IMG/VR virus record: IMGVR_UViG_3300032315_000677
Coordinates: 1-32,213 of that record
Direction: 5' to 3' (one strand)
Length of the DNA stretch: 32,213 bases
From: a virus
Part shown: positions 1-6,637 of the stretch, in pieces
How the letters are laid out: each line of letters opens with the position of its first letter
How positions within the stretch are numbered: the stretch's first letter is position 1
Notes under the pieces: model-generated
Told to the model about the DNA's origin: nothing
What the model saw: the letters and a program-made list of their open reading frames with translations, nothing else
The model's database searches: none
Program-made: the position numbers and the translations under genes

Positions 1-52
1 CTGGGACACTAGGTCTGCGAGCCGCTGCCGGTAGCCGTTCGCACCGCCATCG

Positions 53-71
53 GCCCCGCCTTGCGCGGGGC
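53..71. other. GC-rich hairpin
   Basis: A perfect 7-bp stem (GCCCCGC / GCGGGGC) with a 5-base loop. No T-run follows, so it is only terminator-like. Together with bases 1-146 it is upstream of the first small gene. I see no convincing coding end at the left edge: all three forward frames reach a stop within the first 75 bases. Confidence 0.3.
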
Positions 72-146
72 TGATGTGCATGTCGTGAACCTAGGGGTTA
101 CGGACAACCCCGACTGTCGGACCCGCGTGCCACCCTTGGAGCCATG

Positions 147-365
147 ATGACTTACGAGGAAATCAACGCGGTCGTGTCCGAGCTGAAGCCCGGTGACCAC
201 GTTTGGCTGCGGGTCGCTCACGAGTCGGGGCACACCGAGGATGCCACTGGCGTCGTCTGGGGGTCGGACAACGGCTACCTGTGCCTAGGGCCGCGCGTTA
301 TCCGCTGGCCCGAGGGAAAGCATCCTGAGGGCTTGCAGGCGCTCGCGTTGCTGATCCCTGCCTGA
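147..365 (+). CDS. small hypothetical protein (72 aa)
   Basis: I do not recognise this 72-residue protein. It is acidic to neutral, has no cysteine pair or membrane segment, and begins MTYEEINAVV. The tandem ATGATG at 144 offers two starts. A GGAG at 138-141 lies 5 bases from the second ATG (147) but only 2 from the first, so 147 is preferred. The middle (HVWLRV, then GVVWGSDNGYLCLG) suggests a small beta-rich fold. A stem-loop at 375-419 closes the gene, as another does for the next gene, so the two look like independent small cassettes of the kind common at the edges of actinophage structural regions. Confidence 0.6.
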   Translation: MTYEEINAVVSELKPGDHVWLRVAHESGHTEDATGVVWGSDNGYLCLGPRVIRWPEGKHPEGLQALALLIPA

Positions 366-374
366 CCGGGGTCG

Positions 375-419
375 GTGGGATTGGGCCGCGCTTTCGAGCG
401 ATTGTGGCCCAAGGCCCAC
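375..419 (+). terminator. hairpin, copy 1 of a repeated stem element
   Basis: The left arm GTGGGATTGGGCC (375-387) pairs with the right arm at 406-419 (GGCCCAAGGCCCAC) across an 18-base spacer. The same arms recur at 679-701 without the spacer. Its position 10 bases after a stop codon suggests transcription termination or mRNA 3' end protection. A clear T-run is missing. Confidence 0.4.
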
Positions 420-475
420 CACTCTCGGTGTGTTGGCCTAACCTCAATATCGGGTAAGTCTGAGAGGATGACGGC

Positions 476-679
476 ATGACGCATGACCCGCTGTGCAAGG
501 GCGACGAGGTCGGCTACGCCTGCATGTGTCCGCTCATCGCCAGGGTCAGGGCAGACGAGCGGGCCAAGTACGTCCTGCCCGACCTGCCAAGAGGCGGCGA
601 CCATGTGGACTGGTGCCGTGACCTCGCTTGCTACGGCTGCGAGGAGATCGCAGACGGCGTGATCGCTCAAATGCTTTAG
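476..679 (+). CDS. small cysteine-rich protein (67 aa)
   Basis: This 67-residue protein has seven cysteines or potential metal ligands spread through CKG, ACMC, DWCRD and CYGC, suggesting a small zinc-binding fold. The spacing does not match a family I can name. A Shine-Dalgarno-like GAGAGG (462-467) sits 8 bases before the ATG, which supports this start. The gene follows the 72-aa gene at 147 with a hairpin between them, and its own stop codon (677-679) runs into a second copy of that hairpin. It is probably a mobile small-gene cassette. The function is unknown. Confidence 0.6.
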   Translation: MTHDPLCKGDEVGYACMCPLIARVRADERAKYVLPDLPRGGDHVDWCRDLACYGCEEIADGVIAQML

Positions 680-701
680 TGGGATTGGGCCCAAGGCCCA
701 C
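679..701 (+). terminator. hairpin, copy 2 of a repeated stem element
   Basis: GTGGG and CCCAC flank a perfect TTGGGCCCAA palindrome directly after the stop codon of the 67-aa gene. The arms match the hairpin at 375-419. It is probably a terminator or processing element. No T-run is visible. Confidence 0.4.
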
Positions 702-744
702 CGTCTCCCGTGGTAGCCTTGCCACCTACCGCCAAGTAGAGCCG

Positions 745-774
745 AACCCCGGTTGAGGTCATCTCACCGGGGTT
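745..774 (+). terminator. stem-loop followed by TTTG
   Basis: A perfect 9-bp stem, AACCCCGGT (745-753) with ACCGGGGTT (766-774), encloses a 12-base loop that can itself form GAG/CTC. It is followed by TTGTGC. This fits a terminator between the small genes and the tRNA-like region, although the U-tract is weak. Confidence 0.45.
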
Positions 775-848
775 TGTGCATTCCACGTCCGCAACGTAAG
801 AGTTTACGATCTAACTCCCCATCGTCCTCAGGGACTGGTGGGGTTTTA

Positions 849-916
849 TCCACCCGCGCTGGGCGCAGACGGGCCTCCAAATCCTGTCGTGCTGAGTTCG
901 ATTCTCAGGGGTGGGG
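849..916 (+). tRNA. tRNA-Trp(CCA)-like gene with a shortened D arm
   Basis: Seven acceptor pairs (849-855 with 909-915, the first a T-G) flank a perfect 5-bp T stem CTGAG/CTCAG (892-896, 904-908) with the canonical loop TTCGATT. The anticodon loop CTCCAAA (875-881) has T33 and anticodon CCA, for tryptophan. The anticodon stem 870-874/882-886 has one wobble and a C-T mismatch next to the loop. The D region is only about 14 nt instead of about 19; GCGC/GCGC could pair across TGG but leaves no room for positions 8-9. No 3' CCA is encoded. Trp(CCA) tRNAs are common near the left end of actinophage genomes. This one is either an unusual functional tRNA or a decayed copy. Confidence 0.5.
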
Positions 917-1041
917 CGAACATTCTCATAGGCCGAGCCTGACTTCCGCTGATGAGTATTTCCCTATTGCGATCCCCACTGCACTGCAATGCAGTAAGGC
1001 AGCGATTCATCCTGCACCCTGATGCCAGATAAGGAGTTCTT

Positions 1042-1095
1042 ATGGACGACGACATCTGGGAGTTCCTTGGATACGTCGAATACGACGAAGACTGA
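1042..1095 (+). CDS. possible 17-aa acidic peptide
   Basis: An ATG preceded by AAGGAG (1031-1036, 5 bases away) opens an 18-codon frame for MDDDIWEFLGYVEYDED. The ribosome site is better than chance and eight of the 17 residues are Asp or Glu. The DIWE stretch resembles the acidic tail DIWEDWED of the membrane peptide ending at 12391. It lies between the tRNA-like element and the terminator at 1148, so it would be the last gene of that transcript. No function is known, and such short frames can be fortuitous. Confidence 0.35.
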   Translation: MDDDIWEFLGYVEYDED

Positions 1096-1147
1096 CCACT
1101 GCTGCGCCCATTGCGGCATTCCACATCCCTTCCTCCTTCTAGTTGAT

Positions 1148-1171
1148 GGGGCGGGTCTTCGGACCCGCCCC
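1148..1171 (+). terminator. strong TTCG-tetraloop terminator
   Basis: A perfect 10-bp GC-rich stem (1148-1157 with 1162-1171) is capped by a TTCG tetraloop and followed by TTTA. This is a near-ideal intrinsic terminator separating the upstream small-gene/tRNA region from the tail gene. It lies upstream of the chosen tail start at 1185 and argues against starting that gene at 1143 or 1146. Confidence 0.8.
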
Positions 1172-1184
1172 TTTAGGGGTTGCT

Positions 1185-3059
1185 TTGACCAACATTGACA
1201 TCACTCAGGACACCGTCTTCTCCCTGCCATTTGGTGATTCAGGTGATGACGTATACCGCCTGAGCGGGTTCAACTATGAGTGGGCCATTGCTGGTCAGCC
1301 TTTCCTGTCTGTGGCGTCTGATGAGTTCCCGCTGATTCGAGGGTTCACTGCAACAAACAAGGAGCAGTTCGATAATCAGCGTGACCCTGGTGAGCAGTCC
1401 CTGACGGGCTGGTGGCTTCGCAGTCAGCGTGACTTCTCTGGCGGTACAGGTATCACGTTCTTGGAGCCTGCTGATGATGAGCGGGTGATGCGTCGGTTCA
1501 CCTCATCTGTGGGTATTGATTGTTGGACGCCTGGTGAGTTCAAACTCCTGAGGAGTATGAGTCTTCAGGATGCGTCTACGGGTACGGCCCGGTGTGTGTC
1601 TGTGGTTTCTGGTTCCACGAACTATGTCTACCTGTCCACCCATAACAAGGTGTACAGGTCTACGGGGTCTGCGTCTTCGACGGAGATCACGGGCTGGACG
1701 GCTAACCCGTCGTGGCTGGTGTCTACGGGTGACGGTGTGTGGGGTTTCCACGCCACGGGTATTGATTTCGCTGCCGCTTCCGGCACTACTGCGTCCTCGA
1801 AGTGGACGGGTGCTAGCAGTGCTGGCAAGGGCTGGTGGGTGAAGCAGCGTCTGATCGCCGCCTATGGGGCGGCTCTGCACGAGTTGGGTGGGTTCACAGG
1901 TGGGGCACTACCAGCAGCAATCTATACGCATCCTCAGTCAGGCTGGCAGTGGACTGCTGCGGTTGACAGCCCAGGGGCGATCCTGGCTGCTGGCTATTCA
2001 GGCAATTCTTCAGCGATCTACAAGTTCACGGTCGATGAGACGGATGGTTCCCTTCCGACGCTGACTGCTGCTGTGACGGTAGCCGAGCTGCCTGTCGGTG
2101 AGTATGTGACGGGCATGTTCTCCTACCTGGGTTCTCTGATTGTGATCGGGACGAACAAGGGGATCCGTATCGGTCAGGTGTCTGACCAGGGGCAGGTCAC
2201 CTACGGGGCACTCACCTACCAGTCCTCTGCACCTGTGGAGTTCTTCACTGGCTTTGACAGGTTTGTGTTCGCTGGTGTGCGGGACTCGATTGACGGTAGG
2301 AGTGGGGTGGTTCGGCTTGATCTATCTGATCTTGATGCGTCGGGCAGGGCTGCCTACGCCACTGACGTATCGACCGGAGTTACGGGATCCGTCAATGGGG
2401 TGTGCCTGCTTGGCTCGTCTGACCGGGTGTGTGTCGGTGTCAACGGGTCAGGAACATACATAACCTCAGCGTCCACCCTGGTGCCTTCCGGTCGCTTCAC
2501 CACGGGTCAGGTCAGGTACAACACGCTTGAAGACAAGACGTTCCGGCTAATGAGCGTGAGACGTTCCAGCCTGCTAGGAACTGTCACGGTTTCGTCCGTG
2601 ACTCAGGATGATGCGACTGTTGTCCTGTACGCCTATACGTCTGGCACCGCGAATCAGGAGTTTCAGATCAGGCCATCAGCTCCACGGGAGTCGATGGGTT
2701 TCAAACTTGAACTGGCCCGTGAGTCTACGGATTCCACTAAGGGTCCTGTGGTGCGGGGCTGGCAGGTCAAAGCGTTGCCTGCTGTACCTCGCAAGCAACT
2801 GTGGCGGCTACCACTTTTGGTATTCGACGCTGAACAAGACCGCTTCGGGAACAAGGCCGGATCCGTCATGTCAGGTCTGCGCCGTTTTCAGGATCTGCGT
2901 AACGCCCTGCTGACAGGTGAGCCTGTCGTGCTACAGGACTTGGTGTATCGGGAGCAGTGGACTGTGCTGATTGAGGATTTGCAGTTCACGCAGACCTCTC
3001 CCCCGCGTAACGCTTCAGGGTTCGGTGGCGTGCTGATCGTGACCTGTCGGGAGTTGTAA
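1185..3059 (+). CDS. tail protein (candidate tail tube/fiber-type structural protein)
   Basis: This 624-residue protein is rich in Ser, Thr, Gly and Val with many short beta-strand-like segments and few charged clusters, typical of phage tail structural proteins. The middle (about residues 130-430) has repeated blade-like strands such as VYLSTHNKVYRST and LIVIGTNKGIRIG, suggesting a beta-propeller. The C-terminal part (LRRFQDLRNALLTGEPVVLQD) looks like a distal-tail or fiber attachment domain. The TTG start at 1185 has AGGGG (1175-1179) 5 bases upstream. An in-frame ATG at 1146 would place the terminator hairpin inside the gene. The gene is followed directly by the lysis genes and its stop overlaps the next start (TAATGA). 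The exact tail role is inferred. Confidence 0.75.
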   Translation: MTNIDITQDTVFSLPFGDSGDDVYRLSGFNYEWAIAGQPFLSVASDEFPLIRGFTATNKEQFDNQRDPGEQSLTGWWLRSQRDFSGGTGITFLEPADDERVMRRFTSSVGIDCWTPGEFKLLRSMSLQDASTGTARCVSVVSGSTNYVYLSTHNKVYRSTGSASSTEITGWTANPSWLVSTGDGVWGFHATGIDFAAASGTTASSKWTGASSAGKGWWVKQRLIAAYGAALHELGGFTGGALPAAIYTHPQSGWQWTAAVDSPGAILAAGYSGNSSAIYKFTVDETDGSLPTLTAAVTVAELPVGEYVTGMFSYLGSLIVIGTNKGIRIGQVSDQGQVTYGALTYQSSAPVEFFTGFDRFVFAGVRDSIDGRSGVVRLDLSDLDASGRAAYATDVSTGVTGSVNGVCLLGSSDRVCVGVNGSGTYITSASTLVPSGRFTTGQVRYNTLEDKTFRLMSVRRSSLLGTVTVSSVTQDDATVVLYAYTSGTANQEFQIRPSAPRESMGFKLELARESTDSTKGPVVRGWQVKALPAVPRKQLWRLPLLVFDAEQDRFGNKAGSVMSGLRRFQDLRNALLTGEPVVLQDLVYREQWTVLIEDLQFTQTSPPRNASGFGGVLIVTCREL

Positions 3060-3331
3060 TGAGTTACGACACACCTGACTGGATTCAAATCGTGCAGGAC
3101 GCAGCAATCGTGCTGGCGTTCCTGACTGCCGTTATTGGTGCGCTGATTGCTCTAGGCAAGTTCTTAATCGTGAAGCCTCTCGAAAGGTACATCGAAGCTC
3201 GCATGCCTAAGAACGGTGGCAAGTCTTTGGGTGACTTGCATATCAAAGTGGATGACATGGCTACGCGGATCTCTCGCATTGAGCGGGAGATCGTGAGGAT
3301 TGATGAGGAGATTGAGCATCTTGCTGAATGA
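3059..3331 (+). CDS. membrane protein with coiled-coil tail, lysis-cassette associated
   Basis: This 90-residue protein has one hydrophobic segment (about residues 14-37, AAIVLAFLTAVIGALIALGKFL) and then a charged heptad-like helix ending DDMATRISRIEREIVRIDEEIEHLAE. The layout matches the DUF2746-like small membrane proteins often found beside actinophage holins. A role as antiholin, spanin-like or second holin component is possible but inferred. The ATG overlaps the tail gene stop (TAATG), and the gene overlaps the holin downstream by about 29 bases, so the three are translationally coupled in a lysis block. Confidence 0.65.
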   Translation: MSYDTPDWIQIVQDAAIVLAFLTAVIGALIALGKFLIVKPLERYIEARMPKNGGKSLGDLHIKVDDMATRISRIEREIVRIDEEIEHLAE

Positions 3332-3581
3332 TCGTGGTTTCTGGATCGCAAGCTCGGAAAGAGCCATCAAAACTTTCTGCCAAGCCTTGGTGGGTTTGTT
3401 CGTTGCTGGGGTGACTGTGCTGACGATTGACTGGCAGCAGGGTCTGGCTGTGGCAGCGACTGCCGCTGTCGCGTCCGTGCTGACCTCTATTGCCTCCTAC
3501 TCCGTGGGTCCGTTCCTTGGCCCGTCTCTGGTGGATGAGGCTGTGATCCTGCCGGATGATGATGAGGATGATGATCTGTGA
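3303..3581 (+). CDS. holin (r1t-type)
   Basis: This 92-residue protein carries two hydrophobic helices, QALVGLFVAGVTVLTI and LAVAATAAVASVLTSIASY, after an amphipathic ERAIKTFCQ lead and before a highly acidic tail (DDDEDDDL). ERAxKTFxQAL, then a DW turn, then AAxAAxxSVLTS is the pattern of the phage r1t holin family, which forms membrane lesions that release endolysin. The start is uncertain. ATG 3303 follows GTGAGG at short distance, and TTG 3321 lies 10 bases after GAGGAG (3305-3310) and would give a more usual N terminus. It sits between the coiled-coil membrane protein and the endolysin, whose GTG start overlaps its stop. Confidence 0.8.
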   Translation: MRRLSILLNDRGFWIASSERAIKTFCQALVGLFVAGVTVLTIDWQQGLAVAATAAVASVLTSIASYSVGPFLGPSLVDEAVILPDDDEDDDL

Positions 3582-4201
3582 GTACGGGTGTGTGGCTGAA
3601 GGATCTGGTGAAGGTTCTTCGCAAGGCTGGTGTGCCTGTTGAGGGCATGACGTACAAGTACGGCAGGTACGCGGGTAAGTCGTGGAAGGATGTTGGCTGG
3701 AACGGGATCGGCCTGACTGAGCTGCGCGGCGTCATGTGGCATCACGATGCGAGTCCAGCGAATCAGCCTTCGCCTGGAGCTTTGGTTTGGTGCATGTACT
3801 CCGAGCTTGCTCCGTGTGCCTCGATCTGGGTGGACATGCAGGGCAAGTGGCATGTGTACGCCGCTGGTCTGGCGAACCATGCAGGGGTCGGCTCTTCTGC
3901 CCTAGCCCCTAACTCCACGGGTAACCAGTTCTATCTTGGGATTGAGACGGATCACACGGATGGGGAGAAGTGGCCCAAGGAGCAGGTGTCCAGCCTGCGG
4001 AAGGGCACTGCTGCCCTGATGAAGCATTACGGGCTGGATCCGAAGGTGGCTCTTGAGTTCCATAAGACGTATGCCCCTGGTCGGAAGTCTGATCCTGATG
4101 GTCTGGAGTTGAGGACTGAGCGCCGTAGGGTTGGTCGCCTTATGAAGTCAGATCAAACTGGTATCAAAGGCTTGCTGGACAGGTGGTTCCGTACCCCATA
4201 G
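3578..4201 (+). CDS. endolysin, N-acetylmuramoyl-L-alanine amidase
   Basis: This 207-residue protein matches the Amidase_2/PGRP fold, which cuts the amide bond between N-acetylmuramic acid and L-alanine in peptidoglycan. Likely zinc ligands and active-site positions are visible: WHHD (H55/H56), NHAG (H101), GIETD (121-125) and FHKTYAPGRKSDPDG (H162 with D172/D174). The domain fills most of the protein, and the C-terminal 30 residues are basic with no recognisable cell-wall-binding repeat. No signal peptide is seen, consistent with holin-dependent release. The GTG start overlaps the holin stop (GTGA). A strong hairpin at 4233 ends the unit. Confidence 0.88.
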   Translation: MSTGVWLKDLVKVLRKAGVPVEGMTYKYGRYAGKSWKDVGWNGIGLTELRGVMWHHDASPANQPSPGALVWCMYSELAPCASIWVDMQGKWHVYAAGLANHAGVGSSALAPNSTGNQFYLGIETDHTDGEKWPKEQVSSLRKGTAALMKHYGLDPKVALEFHKTYAPGRKSDPDGLELRTERRRVGRLMKSDQTGIKGLLDRWFRTP

Positions 4202-4232
4202 GGCAAAAGCCCTGTAAGCAATTCTGAACGAC

Positions 4233-4271
4233 GATCCCCCTCCAGGGTGTAACTACCCTAGGAGGGGGATC
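4233..4271. terminator. strong (probably bidirectional) terminator
   Basis: GATCCCCCTCC (4233-4243) pairs perfectly with GGAGGGGGATC (4261-4271), with an inner AGGGT/ACCCT stem. It is followed by TTGT on the + strand. It sits between the + lysis genes and the convergent - integrase unit and would insulate both. Confidence 0.75.
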
Positions 4272-4317
4272 TTGTCGCGTCTACGGGCCTTACAGGGCCA
4301 TCTAGACCCATCCTAGG

Positions 4318-4551
4318 TTACAGGTTAGCTTCCGTAATTTGGGTCTTCCTAACTCTGGCCTGCGGTCTAACATTATTGATCTTGGCCCTACGGCTCACAG
4401 CGTGCATATCGGACATCCGATTGCCATAGCAGCGAGTGCAAAGGTCCAGTTCCCACGGGGACTCATCCCCGTACTTCCAGACCACAGCCATCGTGTACAC
4501 ATCCTCGCGACTGTTACACAAGTCGCAGATCTTTACTTCTAGGGTTGCCAT
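4318..4551 (-). CDS. zinc-ribbon protein (77 aa)
   Basis: Two CxxC knuckles, CDLC near the N terminus and CTRC about 30 residues later in an LDLCTRCYG context, define a small zinc ribbon. This is followed by a basic tail (RRAKINN, RPQARVRK) that could bind nucleic acid. Similar CDLC...DLC proteins occur in actinobacteria and their phages, some next to Lsr2-like domains, but I see no Lsr2 HTH here. The internal ATG at 4551 has GGGAGG 4 bases upstream and is preferred over the ATG at 4563. It lies 17 bases downstream of the integrase stop on the same strand, so it is probably cotranscribed with int and may modulate it. That role is inference. Confidence 0.65.
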   Translation of the reverse strand: MATLEVKICDLCNSREDVYTMAVVWKYGDESPWELDLCTRCYGNRMSDMHAVSRRAKINNVRPQARVRKTQITEANL

Positions 4552-4568
4552 TCTGCCTCCCATCCTGA

Positions 4569-5579
4569 CTACCCAGCCCTGAGGTCAGTAACTGTAGCGA
4601 CCTCGTACATCCCTGGGAACATGGCCTTGCCAGCGAACATCTCATTACGCTGCACCTTCTCCACATCCAGACCCAGGTAAGTCTCGGTGTGCTGGGCTGA
4701 GGTGTGTCCGAGCATCGCCTGCACCCTCTTGAGGGCACCGTCATAGCCCTCCGTGCGGAGGCGGTCGAACAGGACCCTGGCCCCTGACCGCCTGAGAACG
4801 TGCCCACCCAGGCCCTTACCGTCCATGCCGATAGCCCTCAGGGCACGCTGTGAGGCTCTGTAGGGGTGGCTCATGGGCTTGGTAGGGCGAAGGGGTGCTG
4901 GGGCACCTGTCGGTGCCAGCCGACCCAGCGTGTGGTTCCACGCCATCGGCAGAGGATCCTTCGACGGGACCAGATACCAGTCAGGCTGCACCTCCCCTGC
5001 CAGGGAGCGGTAGATGTTCAGCCAGCGCAGCATCTCGTTCCTCAACTCCACCGGCATGGGCATGACATCGCCCTCCTTGGTCTTGTGGCGGTAGATGTCC
5101 ACCAACTCCCGGTCGAAGTCCAGATCCCTCACCTTCAGGGTCTGTACCTCACTAGCCCTACAGAAGGTGAACAGGCCCAGGGCCACGACTGCCCTGTCCC
5201 TGGGATCGGTAGCCGCCTCAAGAACCCTGGCGAAGTCTTCGATCCCGATGCGGGGCATCTCCCTGCGGGGAACCTTCACGGGTCGCCAGGACTCAGTCGG
5301 GTCGTAGTCCCTAGGCATCCAGTTGTGCCTACGGCAATGAGCGAGGAACAGCTTGTAGTTCCCCAGGTACAGGTTCCTAGTAGCAGGAGCCCAGGGGTAG
5401 TGGCTGAAAAGCCTGTCGATGTGTTCAGGCTTGATGTTGCTGACATAAATGTTTCCCCACAACGTGAGTGCTTTCCTCAACGGAATCTCGTGGGTCTTAC
5501 GGGTGCCAGGAGTCAGGCCTACGGCAGTCAGGTGCCTCAGGTACTCCCCTATGGCATCGCTCAATAGTTTCGTTCGCAT
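4569..5579 (-). CDS. int: tyrosine recombinase / phage integrase
   Basis: The protein has 336 residues, a normal length. An N-terminal SAM-like core-binding domain (about 1-105) precedes a catalytic domain with all expected residues: R141 in CRASE, K168 in HKTKEG, H260 and R263 in GHVLRR, H292 in LGHTS and the nucleophile Y301 in TETYLGL. It catalyses site-specific integration and excision of the phage genome. GGAGG lies 7 bases before the ATG. Upstream of its start is a sequence copying the 3' end of a tRNA-Leu gene, the probable attP. It reads away from the repressor gene, the classic integration/immunity layout of temperate phages. Confidence 0.93.
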   Translation of the reverse strand: MRTKLLSDAIGEYLRHLTAVGLTPGTRKTHEIPLRKALTLWGNIYVSNIKPEHIDRLFSHYPWAPATRNLYLGNYKLFLAHCRRHNWMPRDYDPTESWRPVKVPRREMPRIGIEDFARVLEAATDPRDRAVVALGLFTFCRASEVQTLKVRDLDFDRELVDIYRHKTKEGDVMPMPVELRNEMLRWLNIYRSLAGEVQPDWYLVPSKDPLPMAWNHTLGRLAPTGAPAPLRPTKPMSHPYRASQRALRAIGMDGKGLGGHVLRRSGARVLFDRLRTEGYDGALKRVQAMLGHTSAQHTETYLGLDVEKVQRNEMFAGKAMFPGMYEVATVTDLRAG

Positions 5580-5671
5580 TGGTCTAGCCTCCGTCCAAAG
5601 GTGGATATGATTTATTGCTTACATACTGCTGTGGACGATGCTAACACACCCGTATACTTACTTTCCAGAAA

Positions 5672-5697
5672 GGGGTTCAATTCCCCCCTCGGACACC
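5672..5697 (+). other. putative attP core (copy of a tRNA-Leu 3' end)
   Basis: GGGG TTCAATT CCCC forms a tRNA T arm and is followed by CTCGGACACC, the 3' acceptor strand, discriminator and CC of a tRNA. CTCGGACACC after a G-rich T arm is typical of actinobacterial tRNA-Leu genes whose 5' end is GTCCGAG. No matching 5' half exists upstream, so this is not a complete tRNA. It lies about 90 bp from the integrase start. The integrase would recombine it with the host tRNA-Leu gene, restoring the gene end after integration. The exact ends of the core are not certain. Confidence 0.7.
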
Positions 5698-5814
5698 GCA
5701 ATACCTATACACAATCTGACATGGGAAAACGCACCAGATTTGTGGGTACAGATGTTCGATTTTCCTCTATGGAAGTTACTAGTGGGTAACATCGACCACG
5801 CCGCTCTTTTGTTT

Positions 5815-5843
5815 TTGACATACATCTGAGTCTGACTTATCCT
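5815..5843 (+). promoter_or_regulatory. sigma70-type promoter of the repressor gene
   Basis: A perfect -35 TTGACA (5815-5820) is separated by exactly 17 bp from TATCCT (5838-5843). Transcription would start near 5850 and read into the gene at 5880. A motif resembling the phage operator, CGACCACGCCG (5793-5803), sits just upstream. Confidence 0.65.
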
Positions 5844-5871
5844 GTTTCTAACTTTGAGAGTTAGGAACAGG
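5841..5871 (+). promoter_or_regulatory. inverted repeat overlapping promoter -10 and ribosome site
   Basis: CCTGTTTCTAAC (5841-5852) and GTTAGGAACAGG (5860-5871) form a 12-bp inverted repeat with one G-T pair. Its left arm overlaps the -10 box and its right arm overlaps the AGGGG ribosome site (5869-5873) of the downstream gene. It could be an autoregulatory operator or an RNA hairpin that masks translation. Confidence 0.5.
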
Positions 5872-5879
5872 GGCAGCTA

Positions 5880-6335
5880 ATGGCACCGCAGAAGTTCACG
5901 CCGGACAAGACCACCTTTCAGGCTTGGCTTGCTGAAGGACTCACCCATCAGCAGATGGCAGATCGAGTCTATGAGAACACGGGCCGAAGGGTGACTAGAG
6001 CAGCAATCACCGTGGCACTCATGGGCTACGGATTGACTGCCTCCAAACCTCGGTACAAGGAGACGATCCCCTGGCGGGTGAGGGTGGAGCATGCCAAGAC
6101 CTACCCGATCAGGATGCTTCGGCTCCTGGGTAAGCGCAGGGCAGGGGTGGAACTGCCTGAGGATGATGCTCGCCTGCTGGATACCTGGCTAGTACACCTG
6201 AGCAACGAGAACCTGATCGTGGCCTATGACCCTGGCGATGACATGGGGGTCCACTATGTGGACGCTGGCTACAAGGACCATGAGGATGAGGGTCTACCCA
6301 TTAGAAAGAAGACCATTCACCTAAGCCGCGCCTGA
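5880..6335 (+). CDS. HTH DNA-binding protein, candidate immunity repressor
   Basis: The protein has 151 residues. The N-terminal half reads like a helix-turn-helix: TFQAWLAEGLTHQQMADRV, a turn, then TRAAITVALMGYG as the recognition helix. The C-terminal half is helical and acidic and shows no catalytic motif. Gene position supports a repressor role: it is next to attP and divergent from the integrase, has its own consensus promoter, and is followed by terminators and then the early operon. The operator motif CGACACGCCGA near the early promoters would be its target (inference). I cannot assign a named repressor family. An alternative is a Cro- or excise-like regulator. Confidence 0.65.
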   Translation: MAPQKFTPDKTTFQAWLAEGLTHQQMADRVYENTGRRVTRAAITVALMGYGLTASKPRYKETIPWRVRVEHAKTYPIRMLRLLGKRRAGVELPEDDARLLDTWLVHLSNENLIVAYDPGDDMGVHYVDAGYKDHEDEGLPIRKKTIHLSRA

Positions 6336-6396
6336 GGCGCGGCCCTATACCTATACCTATACAGATCTAAAGCCCAGGCCCTCACGGGCCTGGGCT
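6325..6396 (+). terminator. two tandem terminator hairpins after the repressor gene
   Basis: The first stem, GCCGCGCC/GGCGCGGC (6325-6332 with 6336-6343), spans the stop codon. The second is a perfect 11-bp stem, AGCCCAGGCCC with GGGCCTGGGCT (6371-6381, 6386-6396), and is followed by ATTTCTGTTTCTGTT, a convincing intrinsic terminator. Between them lie three tandem CTATAC hexamers (6345-6362). Confidence 0.8.
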
Positions 6397-6462
6397 ATTT
6401 CTGTTTCTGTTACCTGTATTTGATCTCAAGTGTAATCGTGCCGAAGATCATTTTCCGAAAAG

Positions 6463-6474
6463 CGACACGCCGAA
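6463..6474 (+). promoter_or_regulatory. operator-like site 1 (CGACACGCCGAA)
   Basis: This 12-mer is the exact reverse complement of the site at 6536-6547, and 11 of its bases recur at 14004-14014. It lies 11 bases upstream of a possible -10 TACTAT (6486-6491) in the region before the early operon. It is a likely binding site for the phage repressor (inference from sharing and position). Confidence 0.55.
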
Positions 6475-6535
6475 GGTCAGACCCCTACTATAGCCTTGTA
6501 CCGATGCAGCGAAACTCTGACTGGTCAGAACTTCA

Positions 6536-6547
6536 TTCGGCGTGTCG
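6536..6547 (+). promoter_or_regulatory. operator-like site 2 (TTCGGCGTGTCG) near the early promoter
   Basis: This exact inverted copy of site 1 lies immediately before the -35 position of a candidate promoter with -10 TATAAC (6571-6576), which would drive the early operon starting at 6609. The two sites are 61 bp apart in inverted orientation, which would allow looping or cooperative binding. Confidence 0.55.
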
Positions 6548-6622
6548 GGTGGAAACTACATCGCTGTAACTATAACGTTTTAGCCACGAACTTGAAGGAG
6601 GAGGAACTATGAACGTGCATTC

Positions 6623-6634
6623 GGGGGGGGGGGG
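6623..6634 (+). repeat. 12-base G homopolymer inside the first early gene
   Basis: Twelve consecutive G residues lie between an ATG with a strong ribosome site (6609) and the open frame that continues to 6829. One extra G would join the two frames. Such a tract is prone to polymerase slippage and also to sequencing error. Confidence 0.9.
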
Positions 6635-6637
6635 CAC

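Noticed and set aside
1143-1184. Tail gene starting at 1143 or 1146
   Set aside because: That start would translate through a perfect terminator hairpin (1148-1171) and lacks a ribosome site; TTG 1185 with AGGGG at 5-base spacing is better.
4866-5567. Plus-strand open frame of 233 codons opposite the integrase
   Set aside because: The integrase shows all catalytic residues; the opposite frame lacks a ribosome site and any motif.
5641-5700. Complete tRNA gene at the putative attP
   Set aside because: T arm and acceptor 3' strand exist, but no 5' acceptor strand (GTCCGAG) or anticodon arm is found upstream and the outer T-stem pair is A-C. It is treated as attP.
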